Source: Levilactobacillus spicheri DSM 15429
GTDB lineage: Bacteria; Bacillota; Bacilli; Lactobacillales; Lactobacillaceae
Length of the DNA stretch: 47,737 bases
Assembly: GCF_001435095.1 (NCBI RefSeq)
Contig: NZ_AZFC01000018.1
Coordinates: 19,118-66,854, forward strand
Direction: 5' to 3'
Positions 8,207 to 16,274 of the stretch are shown here, in pieces; the first letter of the stretch is position 1; each line of letters begins with the position of its first letter. Under the pieces are notes generated by a model. That model ran no database searches, was not told the origin of the DNA, and saw nothing but the letters and a program-made list of their open reading frames with translations. The position numbers were made by a program, and so were the translations under genes.

Positions 8207-8238
8207 AAAGGATTCCCAATGTTAATTGGAAGTCCTTT
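8207..8238 (-). terminator. Terminator of the M20 peptidase gene
   Basis: AAAGGATTCCCAAT and its near-perfect complement form a hairpin about 17 bp after the peptidase stop codon. It is followed on the minus strand by a T-rich stretch. Confidence 0.75.
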
Positions 8239-8254
8239 CGTGGTTGGTACTGAT

Positions 8255-9415
8255 TTACTGATGCGCAACCTGCCGTAAAAAGACCGGAATCAACTGTTCA
8301 TAAACCTCAACAGCCTGGAGGTACTCCGGCAGGTCCACGTACTCGTCGGCCTGGTGGGAGGTGTCATTGCCGGGACCGATCTCGATGCTGGCAAAGTCGC
8401 CCTGGGCCCGCAAGAACTCGGCGCCGTCATTGGCGCCCCCGGACCCGACCACGTGGGTGTCGTGACCGCAGACCTGGTCACTGACCTGCTTGGCCAACTG
8501 GACCAGCGGCGCGTTCGGGTCTCCCGGAATCGCCTCTTCGGGGTAGCTGTAGCTCAGCGCCAGGTCCACGCCCGGCTGCTGGTTCAGTTGGGCCACCAGC
8601 CTTTCCAGCTCGTCGTAAATCACCTGGTTCGGGTACGCCGGAATCGTCCGCATGTTGGCCATCAGCTCGGCGTGGGCCGGGATCGAGTTGATCTGTTCAC
8701 CCCCGGAGATCAGGTCCACGTTATGTAACAGGCCGCCCAGAACGGGATCGGTTTTCGTGTGCTGCGCCATCAGGGGACCGACCGCGTTATAAAACTTCAT
8801 CAGGTTGTCGATGGCGTTGATGCCGTTTTCGGGACTGGCGCTGTGGCTGCTCTTCCCGGTCGACACGACCTTGTAGTCGATGACGCCCCGGGCCGTGTAG
8901 ACCACGTTGTCCAGGCCGCTGGGCTCGGCGATCACCAGCCCGGCCAGGCCATCGGCGTACCCGGCATCAGTCAGCTGCGCAGCTCCGTACTCACCGGTCT
9001 CCTCCCCGACCGTGGCCAACAGGCGCACGCTCCCGGGTAACGGAGTGCCGGCCTCGAGAAACTCCAGCATCGTCACGACCAGCGCGGCCAGCCCGCTTTT
9101 CATGTCGGAGGCGCCGCGGCCAAAGAGCTGGTCCCCCACGATTTCCCCGCCAAACGGGTCGTGGTGCCAGGCGGTGGTGTCTCCGGGCGCCACGACGTCC
9201 ATGTGACCGGACAGACCCAGGCGCGGACCGGTCGCTTGGCCGATGGTGACCACCAGGTTATCCCGGCCCGGCGCGTAGGTCAGGCGTTCGACGGTCGCCT
9301 GGGGGTACGGGGCAAAGAGGGTCGTCAGGTAATCGGCGACGGCGGCCTCGTGGTCGTTGACCGACGGAATCTGAATCAGCTTTTGGAGAATGGCAATTTT
9401 AGCTTGGGGCGTCAC
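8255..9415 (-). CDS. M20 family metallopeptidase, ArgE/DapE-type deacylase
   Basis: Zinc-dependent amidohydrolase of 386 residues, cytosolic. Metal and catalytic motifs are visible: H71 and D73 in SGHMDVV, D104 in GRGASDMKSG, and the base and ligand E138-E139 in GEETGEYGA. The dimerisation (lid) domain sits between about residues 175 and 285, and a GSGGANDGAEF segment follows. The family removes acyl groups from amino acids (acetylornithine, succinyl-diaminopimelate) or cleaves dipeptides. With no neighbouring arg or dap genes, the substrate is open. The start is GTG at 9415 with GAAAGGA upstream. It is monocistronic. Confidence 0.9.
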   Translation of the reverse strand: MTPQAKIAILQKLIQIPSVNDHEAAVADYLTTLFAPYPQATVERLTYAPGRDNLVVTIGQATGPRLGLSGHMDVVAPGDTTAWHHDPFGGEIVGDQLFGRGASDMKSGLAALVVTMLEFLEAGTPLPGSVRLLATVGEETGEYGAAQLTDAGYADGLAGLVIAEPSGLDNVVYTARGVIDYKVVSTGKSSHSASPENGINAIDNLMKFYNAVGPLMAQHTKTDPVLGGLLHNVDLISGGEQINSIPAHAELMANMRTIPAYPNQVIYDELERLVAQLNQQPGVDLALSYSYPEEAIPGDPNAPLVQLAKQVSDQVCGHDTHVVGSGGANDGAEFLRAQGDFASIEIGPGNDTSHQADEYVDLPEYLQAVEVYEQLIPVFLRQVAHQ

Positions 9416-9559
9416 GGAACATCAATCCTTTCGAGATTCGTTAAGTTGTTACCTAGCATACGCCTGTCCTTTCAAAAATCAATCGTTTTCCGTAAAAATA
9501 TGCTAATTATGGGATTAATTCGGATTTTTATACATTTATTATGAATATTAAGACGGAAA

Positions 9560-9630
9560 TATGCTCCGCTGGCGCTCACCCTCGCTTCACACCGACAGCA
9601 AGTCGCCTCTGTTGCGCTGATACGGTGTGA
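9560..9630 (-). repeat. Degraded type 1 structured repeat
   Basis: Only the two ends remain. A GCTCCGCTGGCG-like left end is joined to CAGCAAGTCGCCTCTGTTGCGCTGA, the strongly conserved right end; the central hairpins are missing. Flanking sequence after it (GTGTGATAACCCGTTCTAAACG...) is also related to the flank of the copy at 19082-19238, so an older, longer unit may have been shared. Confidence 0.6.
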
Positions 9631-9809
9631 TAACCCGTTCTAAACGGGACCTCCTCCGATGATGATGCTTGGCCTAAAACTGAAACGCTGATGTCTAAGA
9701 CCACCACCGATGTGACCCTGCACACGGATCAGCTGGAGGGGCAGGGAATGCTGCCCTCACTCAAGATGGCTGCTGACTGGAAGAAGTTATCTATTGGCAA
9801 ATAACCACC

Positions 9810-9976
9810 GTCAGCCGGGAGGGAGGTCAGAATTGGGCTCAGTTGCCTCGTTTCTGTTGGCCGGGTGGTTTTCCTGGCCTACAGAAAGGCCGAGCTTGAA
9901 GACTTAGGCGAATTTCCTAAGGCTTCAAGTCGTGCCGGCAACGTTCCAGCCCTATTCTGGCCGACCGGGAGGCACT
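9810..9976 (+). repeat. Structured intergenic repeat, type 2
   Basis: Element with ends GTCAGCCGGGAGG and CCGGGAGGCACTG. Outer stem: GGTCAGAATTGGGCT with AGCCCTATTCTGGCC. Inner hairpin 1: TTTCTGTTGGCCGGG with CCTGGCCTACAGAAA. Inner hairpin 2: GCTTGAAGACTTAGG with CCTAAGGCTTCAAGT. The hairpin sequences differ from the other type 2 copies but pair equally well. The rest of 9416-10040 holds no gene I can support. Confidence 0.75.
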
Positions 9977-10046
9977 GCCCCCCCTCCCCTTTCTAATCAA
10001 TCCGGGTAACTTACCGAGAAATTCGCGATGACTCGTTGGCCTGCGG

Positions 10047-10052
10047 TATAAT
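10047..10052 (+). promoter_or_regulatory. Candidate -10 of the PEBP-UspA operon
   Basis: A perfect TATAAT lies 33 bp before the start codon of the PEBP gene. No good -35 is found at 16-18 bp, so the promoter may be weak or activated. Confidence 0.45.
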
Positions 10053-10084
10053 AAGGAATAGGCAACATGACTAGGAGGGATTTT

Positions 10085-10594
10085 ATGCGTATTTTTGTAC
10101 CGACTGATCAGGGCTTCTTAGCCGACGAGTATAGCAAGCACGCCGAGGGCGACAACGTCTACGGCGACACGCCCGTCACCTCGTTTCCCATCAGCCTCAG
10201 CAAGCTCCCGAAGAAGACCAAGACCCTGGCACTGAACCTCATCGACTTCGATGCCGTGCCCGTCTGCGGCTTCCCCTGGATTCACTGGGTCGCCGCCAAC
10301 ATCCCCGGGACCACCCGCGAGATTCCCGCGGACGTTTCGCGGACCAACGCGATTCCCCACGTGCACGGCCGCAACAGTAACGCCGGGTCGCTGGTCGGCA
10401 ACACGGATCCCGCGATTTTTCAGAACTACACGGGCCCGTTCCCACCCGACAAGGACCACGACTACAGCTTGACGGTCTACGCGCTGAACACCGTCCTGGA
10501 CCTTGAGGACGGCTTCTGGCTCAACGACCTCTTACACCAAATCAACGGCCACGTGCTGGACACCGCCACGGTCACGCTCCGTGGGCGGGTCTAA
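10085..10594 (+). CDS. PEBP / YbhB-YbcL family protein
   Basis: Phosphatidylethanolamine-binding-protein fold, 169 residues, cytosolic; the bacterial members have no settled biochemical role. Hallmarks are the FDAVPVCGFPWIHWVAANIP segment, split over the usual anion-binding pocket, and the second motif FPPDKDHDYSLTVYALN (bacterial form of GPPxGxHRY). The start at 10085 (MRIFVPTDQG) is set by AGGAGGG at 10072-10078; an in-frame start at 10067 would overlap it. The uspA-like gene follows after 21 bp and is probably cotranscribed, which hints at a stress role. Confidence 0.85.
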   Translation: MRIFVPTDQGFLADEYSKHAEGDNVYGDTPVTSFPISLSKLPKKTKTLALNLIDFDAVPVCGFPWIHWVAANIPGTTREIPADVSRTNAIPHVHGRNSNAGSLVGNTDPAIFQNYTGPFPPDKDHDYSLTVYALNTVLDLEDGFWLNDLLHQINGHVLDTATVTLRGRV

Positions 10595-10615
10595 TCCCAA
10601 AGAAGAAGGTAGACT

Positions 10616-11128
10616 ATGCAATCAAACTATCAACGGATCTTAGTCCCCGTTGACGGCTCCGTTCAGGCCGAACTGGCCCTGAAGAAGGCCGTCAACGTTG
10701 CTCAGGAGAACCACGCCCACGTCGACTTACTGAACGTGCTGCGGATCAACCACTACGGCTTCTACGCCAGCGGCTCGATGCCCGGCGACGTGATTCACGA
10801 ACTGACTCAAGACGCCACGTCGTACCTGAATTCACTGGTCGAGACCACGGCCGCCGCGACCGGCTTTCACGACATGGCCATTCACGTGCGGTTCGGCAAT
10901 CCCAAGACCGTCATCGCCCATGAATTCGTGCGCGACCACCACAGCGACCTGATCATGCTGGGGGCGACCGGCCTGAGTGCCGTGGCCCGGATGGTCGAGG
11001 GGTCCGTCACGGCGTACGTTAGCCGGATGGCCCAGATCGACGTTTTCGTGGTCCGGACCGACCTGGACGGCCACGCCATCGACATGAAACAAGTCGCCAG
11101 CAAGAACCAGGAACAACCGAAATTGTAA
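10616..11128 (+). CDS. Universal stress protein, UspA family
   Basis: Single Usp domain, 170 residues, cytosolic dimer. It begins with the strand ILVPVDGS and contains the ATP-binding signature LGATGLSAVARMVEGSV (G-x2-G-x9-GS spacing, about residues 125-143), so it should belong to the nucleotide-binding branch. It lies 21 bp behind the PEBP gene, with AAGAAGG as ribosome binding site. Such proteins are usually induced by acid, starvation or growth arrest. Confidence 0.9.
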   Translation: MQSNYQRILVPVDGSVQAELALKKAVNVAQENHAHVDLLNVLRINHYGFYASGSMPGDVIHELTQDATSYLNSLVETTAAATGFHDMAIHVRFGNPKTVIAHEFVRDHHSDLIMLGATGLSAVARMVEGSVTAYVSRMAQIDVFVVRTDLDGHAIDMKQVASKNQEQPKL

Positions 11129-11133
11129 TCAGT

Positions 11134-11300
11134 CAAGAGTGGGACAAAAGGCGGTTAGCTGGCGAGCATTAACGGCGTCAGGCGGATAATCCCGACTTTG
11201 GATTATCTGACTGACGGTGTTAAGCGGAACCAGCTGCCTTTTGGCGCACGTTTCGACACCAGATAGTCGAAAAACGAACCTGAAACTTTTGTTCTACTCT
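11134..11300. repeat. Large three-way-junction inverted repeat, distinct type
   Basis: Outer stem: AGAGTGGGACAAAAG at 11136-11150 with CTTTTGTTCTACTCT at 11287-11301, G-T pairs allowed. Next come GGCGGTTAGCTGG/CCAGCTGCC, a long hairpin TTAACGGCGTCAG...GGATAATCC with its complement around 11190-11245, and a small hairpin CGTTTCGAC/GTCGAAAAACG. The plan (closing stem plus two hairpins) resembles the type 1 and 2 repeats but the sequence differs. It lies in a convergent intergenic space, so it could also act in termination. Confidence 0.6.
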
Positions 11301-11311
11301 CTTTAGACGCC

Positions 11312-11356
11312 AAAAACCGGCCAGACCCGCGGTCATGCCAGGTCCGACCGGTTTTT
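11312..11356 (-). terminator. Terminator of the DUF1801 gene
   Basis: AAAAACCGG(C) pairs with (G)CCGGTTTTT, with an inner CAGACC/GGTCCG. It lies directly after the stop codon of the DUF1801 gene, with T-runs on both sides, so it may work in both directions for the convergent uspA-like gene. Confidence 0.8.
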
Positions 11357-11731
11357 CTAGGCCCACCAGAAGCTGGAAACGTCCGCCTTGGCGCTCACGA
11401 CAAACTGGATGATCTCGGCCAGTAAGGCGCGGTCCACGGGCTGGTCCCAGCCGATGCGTGCCAGGCGCTTGCCAGAATGGTACCCGGCCGCCACCAAGCG
11501 GTCCCGAAAGTGCGCCATGGTCGGGCCTTCCAGGGCGACTGCCAGGTGGTGCTGGCTCACGCTGAAACCAATGACGAAGGTCCCGTGGTCGGTAAACATC
11601 GGTTGATGCCAGGCGACCCGTTGGTGCAGTGCCGGAAAGGCCGCCTGGACCCCCGTCAGGACGCTGCGGACCCGCAGTTGGTGGTCCGGTTGATCAATGG
11701 TGGCAAGGTAACGCTCAAATTCTGGACTCAT
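11357..11731 (-). CDS. DUF1801 / YdhG-type protein
   Basis: 124 residues, one domain of the DUF1801 (YdhG-like) fold, which includes small proteins described as intracellular iron chaperones. Typical features are the AFPALHQRVAWHQPMF and FVIGFSVSQHHLAVAL strands and the C-terminal helix LLAEIIQFVVSAKAD. The start is ATG at 11731 behind GGAGG. It is monocistronic. The biochemical role is not established from sequence. Confidence 0.8.
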   Translation of the reverse strand: MSPEFERYLATIDQPDHQLRVRSVLTGVQAAFPALHQRVAWHQPMFTDHGTFVIGFSVSQHHLAVALEGPTMAHFRDRLVAAGYHSGKRLARIGWDQPVDRALLAEIIQFVVSAKADVSSFWWA

Positions 11732-11752
11732 GGTTTTTCCTCCGTATAGCAG

Positions 11753-11793
11753 AATAGCCGCCGTCCTCGTTTGGGGGACGACGGCTATTTTTT
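11753..11793 (-). terminator. Terminator of the acetoin/diacetyl reductase gene
   Basis: AATAGCCG(CCGTCC) pairs with (GGACG)ACGGCTATTTTTT, about 22 bp beyond the reductase stop codon. There are long A and T runs on either side. Confidence 0.85.
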
Positions 11794-11814
11794 AAGTTAT
11801 TGTAATGGTCGTGC

Positions 11815-12597
<783 letters not shown>

Positions 12598-12772
12598 CTA
12601 GTCCTCCTTTAAGTTAGAGAAAACCTAAGTACAGCTCCTATTCTACCAGAATCCGCGATAATTGAAAGCGATTCCTTCCTTGATATATCAACAATAATAA
12701 GCATCCATTAAACCGATTCTCAGCACGACATTTCAAACGCTGATTCAATCAAGCGGTGGCCCACACTGCCTT

Positions 12773-12928
12773 CGCTGCACGCCGGCGAGCAAGATGACCG
12801 AGGTGGGCACGACTCTGAAACCTCGCCAAAACCACGAGTTTCCAGAGCTCGGCCTTGATGTAACCTGACAAAGAACGTCAGCTAACATCAATTTCACCAC
12901 GGTCATCAAGTCGCCTCTGTTCCGCTCC
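12773..12928 (-). repeat. Structured intergenic repeat, type 1, complete
   Basis: Closing stem GATGACCGAGGTG with CACCACGGTCATC (one mismatch). Compared with the copy at 3040-3240, GGTC/GACC has become GACC/GGTC on the two sides, a paired change. Hairpin 1: TTGATGTAACCTGAC with GTCAG...ACATCAA. Hairpin 2: ACTCTGAAACCTCG with CGAGTTTCCAGAG. Confidence 0.8.
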
Positions 12929-12965
12929 CATAGCTCATCACCATTCTGGTTGAAATGGACGCGCC

Positions 12966-13006
12966 GCTATCACGTAATTAATTCTTCTATATGAGAATGT
13001 GATAGC
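12966..13006. repeat. AT-rich hairpin after the Gfo/Idh/MocA gene
   Basis: GCTATCAC and GTGATAGC enclose a second pairing ATTCT/AGAAT, giving a hairpin of about 41 bp, 49 bp beyond the stop codon of the oxidoreductase gene. There is no T-run, so it is a poor terminator; transcript-end protection or a protein site is possible. Confidence 0.5.
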
Positions 13007-13054
13007 CCGCCACAGAAATACCTTGATAGACATCCGTTTAGCAGATGGAGATCC

Positions 13055-14032
13055 CTAGTCCCGTTCTTCCGGATACTTGAGTCCCCAGGCCGCGCGCATC
13101 GCGGTCATTAAGGTCATGGTGTCCAGTGTCCAGGCCTGCGTCGGGTTCTCCCCCGTTGCGATGGCGTGGCCCATTGCGGTGACCTCGTAGCCCATCGCTT
13201 GGTCGGTGTGGCCCGCACGGATGACGCTTTGTTCCTCGGTGGCCCCGTCCACGAAGATAGCCTGTTCCGGCCGCAGGTAGTGGTCCACGATGAAGTACCC
13301 CCGGTCGTAAACGGCGTAGCCAATCTCCGGCGCATTCGGCACCAGGTTGAACGTGAACGTCCCCAGTTCGTGGTGGGCGTTGGCGATGACGGTGGCACTT
13401 ATGTCGTCCACGCCGGTCGCGGTCGGCACCATCACCGTCTTTTCCAGTTGTGGCGCGGCGGTCATCAGGCGCCGGGCAAAGCTCAGCGCGTAGATGCCCA
13501 TGTCGAGCAGACCGCCGCCCCCGAGCTGCGGGTTCAACAGCCGCCCCGTGGGATTGTCGGGCAAGGTGTGCAGGCCAAACGAGGCGTGTAGCGACCGCAA
13601 CCGCCCCAACTGACGCTGGCGCACCTGGGCCGCCAGTTCGTCGTACAGCGGCATGTGGTAAATGGTCTGGGCCTCCATCAAAATCAGGTGACGCTGGTCC
13701 GCTAACGCCATTAACGTTCGGAGTTGTGCGGTGTTCAGCGTCACCGGTTTTTCGGCCAGGACGTGCTTGCCCGCCAACAGCGCGGCTCGGATGTTCTCAA
13801 AGTGCACGTTGTTGGTCGTGGCGATGTAGACCACGTCGATTGCCGGGTCCGCCAACAACGCGGCGTGATCGGCGTAAACGTGGGGAATCTGAAATTTCTG
13901 GGCGAACGCTTGGCCCTTTTCCGGCGAGTGGGCGCTGGCGACGCCGTACAGCGTCTGCCCCGCTGGAAACTGCTGACAAAAGTTCTCCGCAATGTGTCCG
14001 GGGCCGATAATGCCCCAACGATAATTTGGCAT
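13055..14032 (-). CDS. Gfo/Idh/MocA family NAD(P)-dependent oxidoreductase
   Basis: 325 residues. An N-terminal Rossmann domain begins RWGIIGPGHIAENF (about 4-17) and continues to the conserved AEKPVTLN near residue 95, where the Lys is catalytic. A C-terminal alpha/beta substrate domain contains the LLDMGIYAL motif. Family members oxidise or reduce sugars, inositols or dihydrodiols. The frame is open upstream to 14374, but that part translates a structured repeat. GAAAGGA is best placed for the ATG at 14032 (MPNYRWG); an ATG at 14041 is too close to it. Its position next to pentose genes makes a sugar substrate plausible but unproven. Confidence 0.85.
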   Translation of the reverse strand: MPNYRWGIIGPGHIAENFCQQFPAGQTLYGVASAHSPEKGQAFAQKFQIPHVYADHAALLADPAIDVVYIATTNNVHFENIRAALLAGKHVLAEKPVTLNTAQLRTLMALADQRHLILMEAQTIYHMPLYDELAAQVRQRQLGRLRSLHASFGLHTLPDNPTGRLLNPQLGGGGLLDMGIYALSFARRLMTAAPQLEKTVMVPTATGVDDISATVIANAHHELGTFTFNLVPNAPEIGYAVYDRGYFIVDHYLRPEQAIFVDGATEEQSVIRAGHTDQAMGYEVTAMGHAIATGENPTQAWTLDTMTLMTAMRAAWGLKYPEERD

Positions 14033-14085
14033 GGTTGCCATTTCCTTTCTATGTTCATTGTGATAATCCTCAGTTGTAAAAGCTG

Positions 14086-14240
14086 GCGCTTCACGCCGGC
14101 GAGCAAGATGGTCGTGGTGGACACGATTCCGAAGCCCCGAAACCCATGGGTCTCCGGAACTCGGTCTTGATGTAATCCGGCCCAAAACGCCGAATAACAT
14201 CAATTTCACCACGACCATCAAGTCGCCTCTGTTGCGCTTA
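14086..14240 (-). repeat. Structured intergenic repeat, type 1, complete
   Basis: Closing stem GATGGTCGTGGTG with CACCACGACCATC, perfect. Hairpin 1: TTGATGTAATCCGGC with GCCGAATAACATCAA. Hairpin 2: TTCCGAAGCCC with GGGTCTCCGGAA. Hairpin 2 of the copy at 3040-3240 has TTCTG/CAGAA instead, again a paired change. It ends about 50 bp before the oxidoreductase start codon. The stretch 14241-14505 shows nothing I recognise. Confidence 0.8.
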
Positions 14241-14505
14241 CCTGGTGTGGTGACCACTTCTAAACGAGGTAAACTGGCCACTACTCTCCATCTAATGCCA
14301 GCCGATGGAAGAATGATGGGACGTCCACCACCGCTAAGACTGATTCCACTAATTGGCATCAACCAGCAGAGCACTCACCCACCGTTGCTAAATCCCAATC
14401 AGCGCCGCCATCCCGCACTCATCATAGAAGCCCGCTGTGCAAAGCGCAACCAACGGGGCCATCCCCGCGCGGTCAATCATTTGATAATTTATCGAACGAA
14501 CCACA

Positions 14506-14537
14506 AAAGAGCCCGGGATCAGCATCCCAGGCTCTTT
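14506..14537 (-). terminator. Terminator of the beta-xylosidase operon
   Basis: AAAGAGCC(CGGGAT) pairs with (ATCCCA)GGCTCTTT and is followed on the minus strand by TTTTG, about 40 bp beyond the xylosidase stop codon. Confidence 0.8.
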
Positions 14538-14578
14538 GCGGGTAACGGTCCACCCGTTACTTCATAATGTTATCGCGA

Positions 14579-16240
14579 TTAACCAGCCTGGTTGGGGTGC
14601 ACTTCTTTCTCCCGGTCAGGATCTGGTAATTCTTGGTAGTCGAAGTAATCGAACTCGGCGGTTTGGCCGTAGCCCGCGTAATCGACCGCGGCTAAGCCCA
14701 CGAAGGCTCCGGTAAAGAACCCACCGTAGTTTTGCAGCACGTAGTCATCGGATAAGATGGCCGCATCCAGTTCTACGGGGATCTCATGCCAGTCCTCACC
14801 GTCGAAGGAGTAGGCGTAGGTGTATGATTGCTTCCGCACTAACGTCTTGAACCAGACGTATTCGGTCCCGGCTGGGATCTGAATGGCGTGGTCCTTCAGG
14901 AAGGACGTGTAGTTGTTATTGTCGTTTTGGGCAATCTCAATCACCGGCCCGCGTTCCTCGTCCCGGGTGATATAGATCCAGGAGTAGTGCTTGTCGTTGT
15001 AGAAGTTGACCAGTCCGGCCATGTTCTCGTAGCGTTGGGGATCAAACTTCACCTTGGTCTCCGCATCGAAATTGAAGGCTTGCCAACGACGGGCAATCAT
15101 CGACACGTCGAACGTGCTGGATAAGGAGTGGTTCCCGACTAAGGTCAACTTGCCGTTCCCCACCGTCCCCAACTTCTCGGTAAACGGTTGCCGCAAGGTG
15201 TTCCAGTTCAGGTCCAGCTTGTCGCTGTCAAAGTCGTCGTGTTGGGAGTGGTCCTTCGGTGCCTTGGTCTCGATGGCCCCCTTAGGTGCGTCCACTTCGA
15301 CTTGGCCACCGTGGCCGCCAACGATTCGTGGCCAGCCCTGGTCGTCCCATTCAACCTTTTGAATAGAGGTTTCACGACCCAGCGTGCTCCAGCCCCGTGG
15401 ATCATGGGAGGATTCCGTTGCGTGGTTCCACGGACGGGAAACCAGGGATGCGTAGTACCATTCACCTTCAGGCGTGTCGACCAAGGCCCCGTGACCCTGC
15501 TTTTGCAGGTAGAAGTCCGGCGTATCCATGTTGGTGATGAATGGGCCATCTGGTTCGCCCTCGAAGGACAGCTTGTCGAGCGTCTTAGAACGGGCGACCA
15601 CTTCCTGGTGGGTGAAGACGGTCCCACCTTCAGCGGCGAACAGGTAGTAGTACCCGTTGATCTGGTACAAGTGCGGTCCTTCGACCAGCTTGACGTCGTC
15701 GCCGTTGTAGATGTTCCGGGCCGTTTCCGGCTTGAGCTTCATGGTCTTGGTGTCGAATTCGGTCAGGGTGATCCCGTTAAATGGATGACGGTATTCACGG
15801 TGATCCCAGGTCTGTTGGACCAGGTACTTCCGCCCGTTTTGGTCATGGAACAGGGAGGCGTCGAACCCTAAGTTGTTCAACTTGATGGGGTCCGTCCACG
15901 GGCCGTGAATGTCGGTCGCCGTGGTCAGGTAGTTTTGCACGTCCTTGAACGGTCCTTCGGTGACCTTCACGTCCGTGTAGACCAGCCAGAACTTACCATC
16001 CGCATAGGACAGGTCTGGGGCCCAGATACCACCGGACGACGGGTTACCCTTCATGTCCAGCAGCGTCGTGGTGGACAGGGGTGATGGCAACAGGTTCCAA
16101 TGAACGAGGTCTTGAGATTCGTGAATCCGCACGCCAGGGAACCATTCGAAGGTCGAGTTGGCGATGTAGTACGTGTTGTTGACCCGGATGAAGCTTGGGT
16201 CGGCGTTAAAACCAGGTAAAACGGGATTTTGAATTTTCAT
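14579..16240 (-). CDS. xynB: GH43 beta-xylosidase
   Basis: Intracellular glycoside hydrolase of 553 residues that releases xylose from the non-reducing end of xylo-oligosaccharides by inversion. The catalytic triad matches the well-studied Geobacillus XynB3 enzyme almost by number: general base D14 in FNADPSF, pKa-modulating D127 in GFDASLFHD and acid E187 in KLVEGPHLY. The five-bladed propeller takes the first 320 residues. The rest is the beta-sandwich domain usual for this GH43 subgroup. No signal peptide is seen. The start at 16240 (MKIQNP) is preferred over 16252 because AAAGGA would overlap the earlier ATG. It follows the transporter gene by about 34 bp and is surely cotranscribed with it. 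Confidence 0.92.
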   Translation of the reverse strand: MKIQNPVLPGFNADPSFIRVNNTYYIANSTFEWFPGVRIHESQDLVHWNLLPSPLSTTTLLDMKGNPSSGGIWAPDLSYADGKFWLVYTDVKVTEGPFKDVQNYLTTATDIHGPWTDPIKLNNLGFDASLFHDQNGRKYLVQQTWDHREYRHPFNGITLTEFDTKTMKLKPETARNIYNGDDVKLVEGPHLYQINGYYYLFAAEGGTVFTHQEVVARSKTLDKLSFEGEPDGPFITNMDTPDFYLQKQGHGALVDTPEGEWYYASLVSRPWNHATESSHDPRGWSTLGRETSIQKVEWDDQGWPRIVGGHGGQVEVDAPKGAIETKAPKDHSQHDDFDSDKLDLNWNTLRQPFTEKLGTVGNGKLTLVGNHSLSSTFDVSMIARRWQAFNFDAETKVKFDPQRYENMAGLVNFYNDKHYSWIYITRDEERGPVIEIAQNDNNNYTSFLKDHAIQIPAGTEYVWFKTLVRKQSYTYAYSFDGEDWHEIPVELDAAILSDDYVLQNYGGFFTGAFVGLAAVDYAGYGQTAEFDYFDYQELPDPDREKEVHPNQAG

Positions 16241-16274
16241 CTTAAAAAGCATCCTTTCAGTCTAAAGTTTGCAA

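Noticed and set aside
9560..9976. Insertion sequence with transposase in the peptidase-PEBP gap
   Set aside because: No frame in this interval shows transposase motifs; the content is explained by repeat copies and remnants.
14033..14374. N-terminal extension of 114 codons on the Gfo/Idh/MocA oxidoreductase
   Set aside because: The extension translates a type 1 repeat; the family begins at RWGIIGPG, and the ribosome binding site favours 14032.
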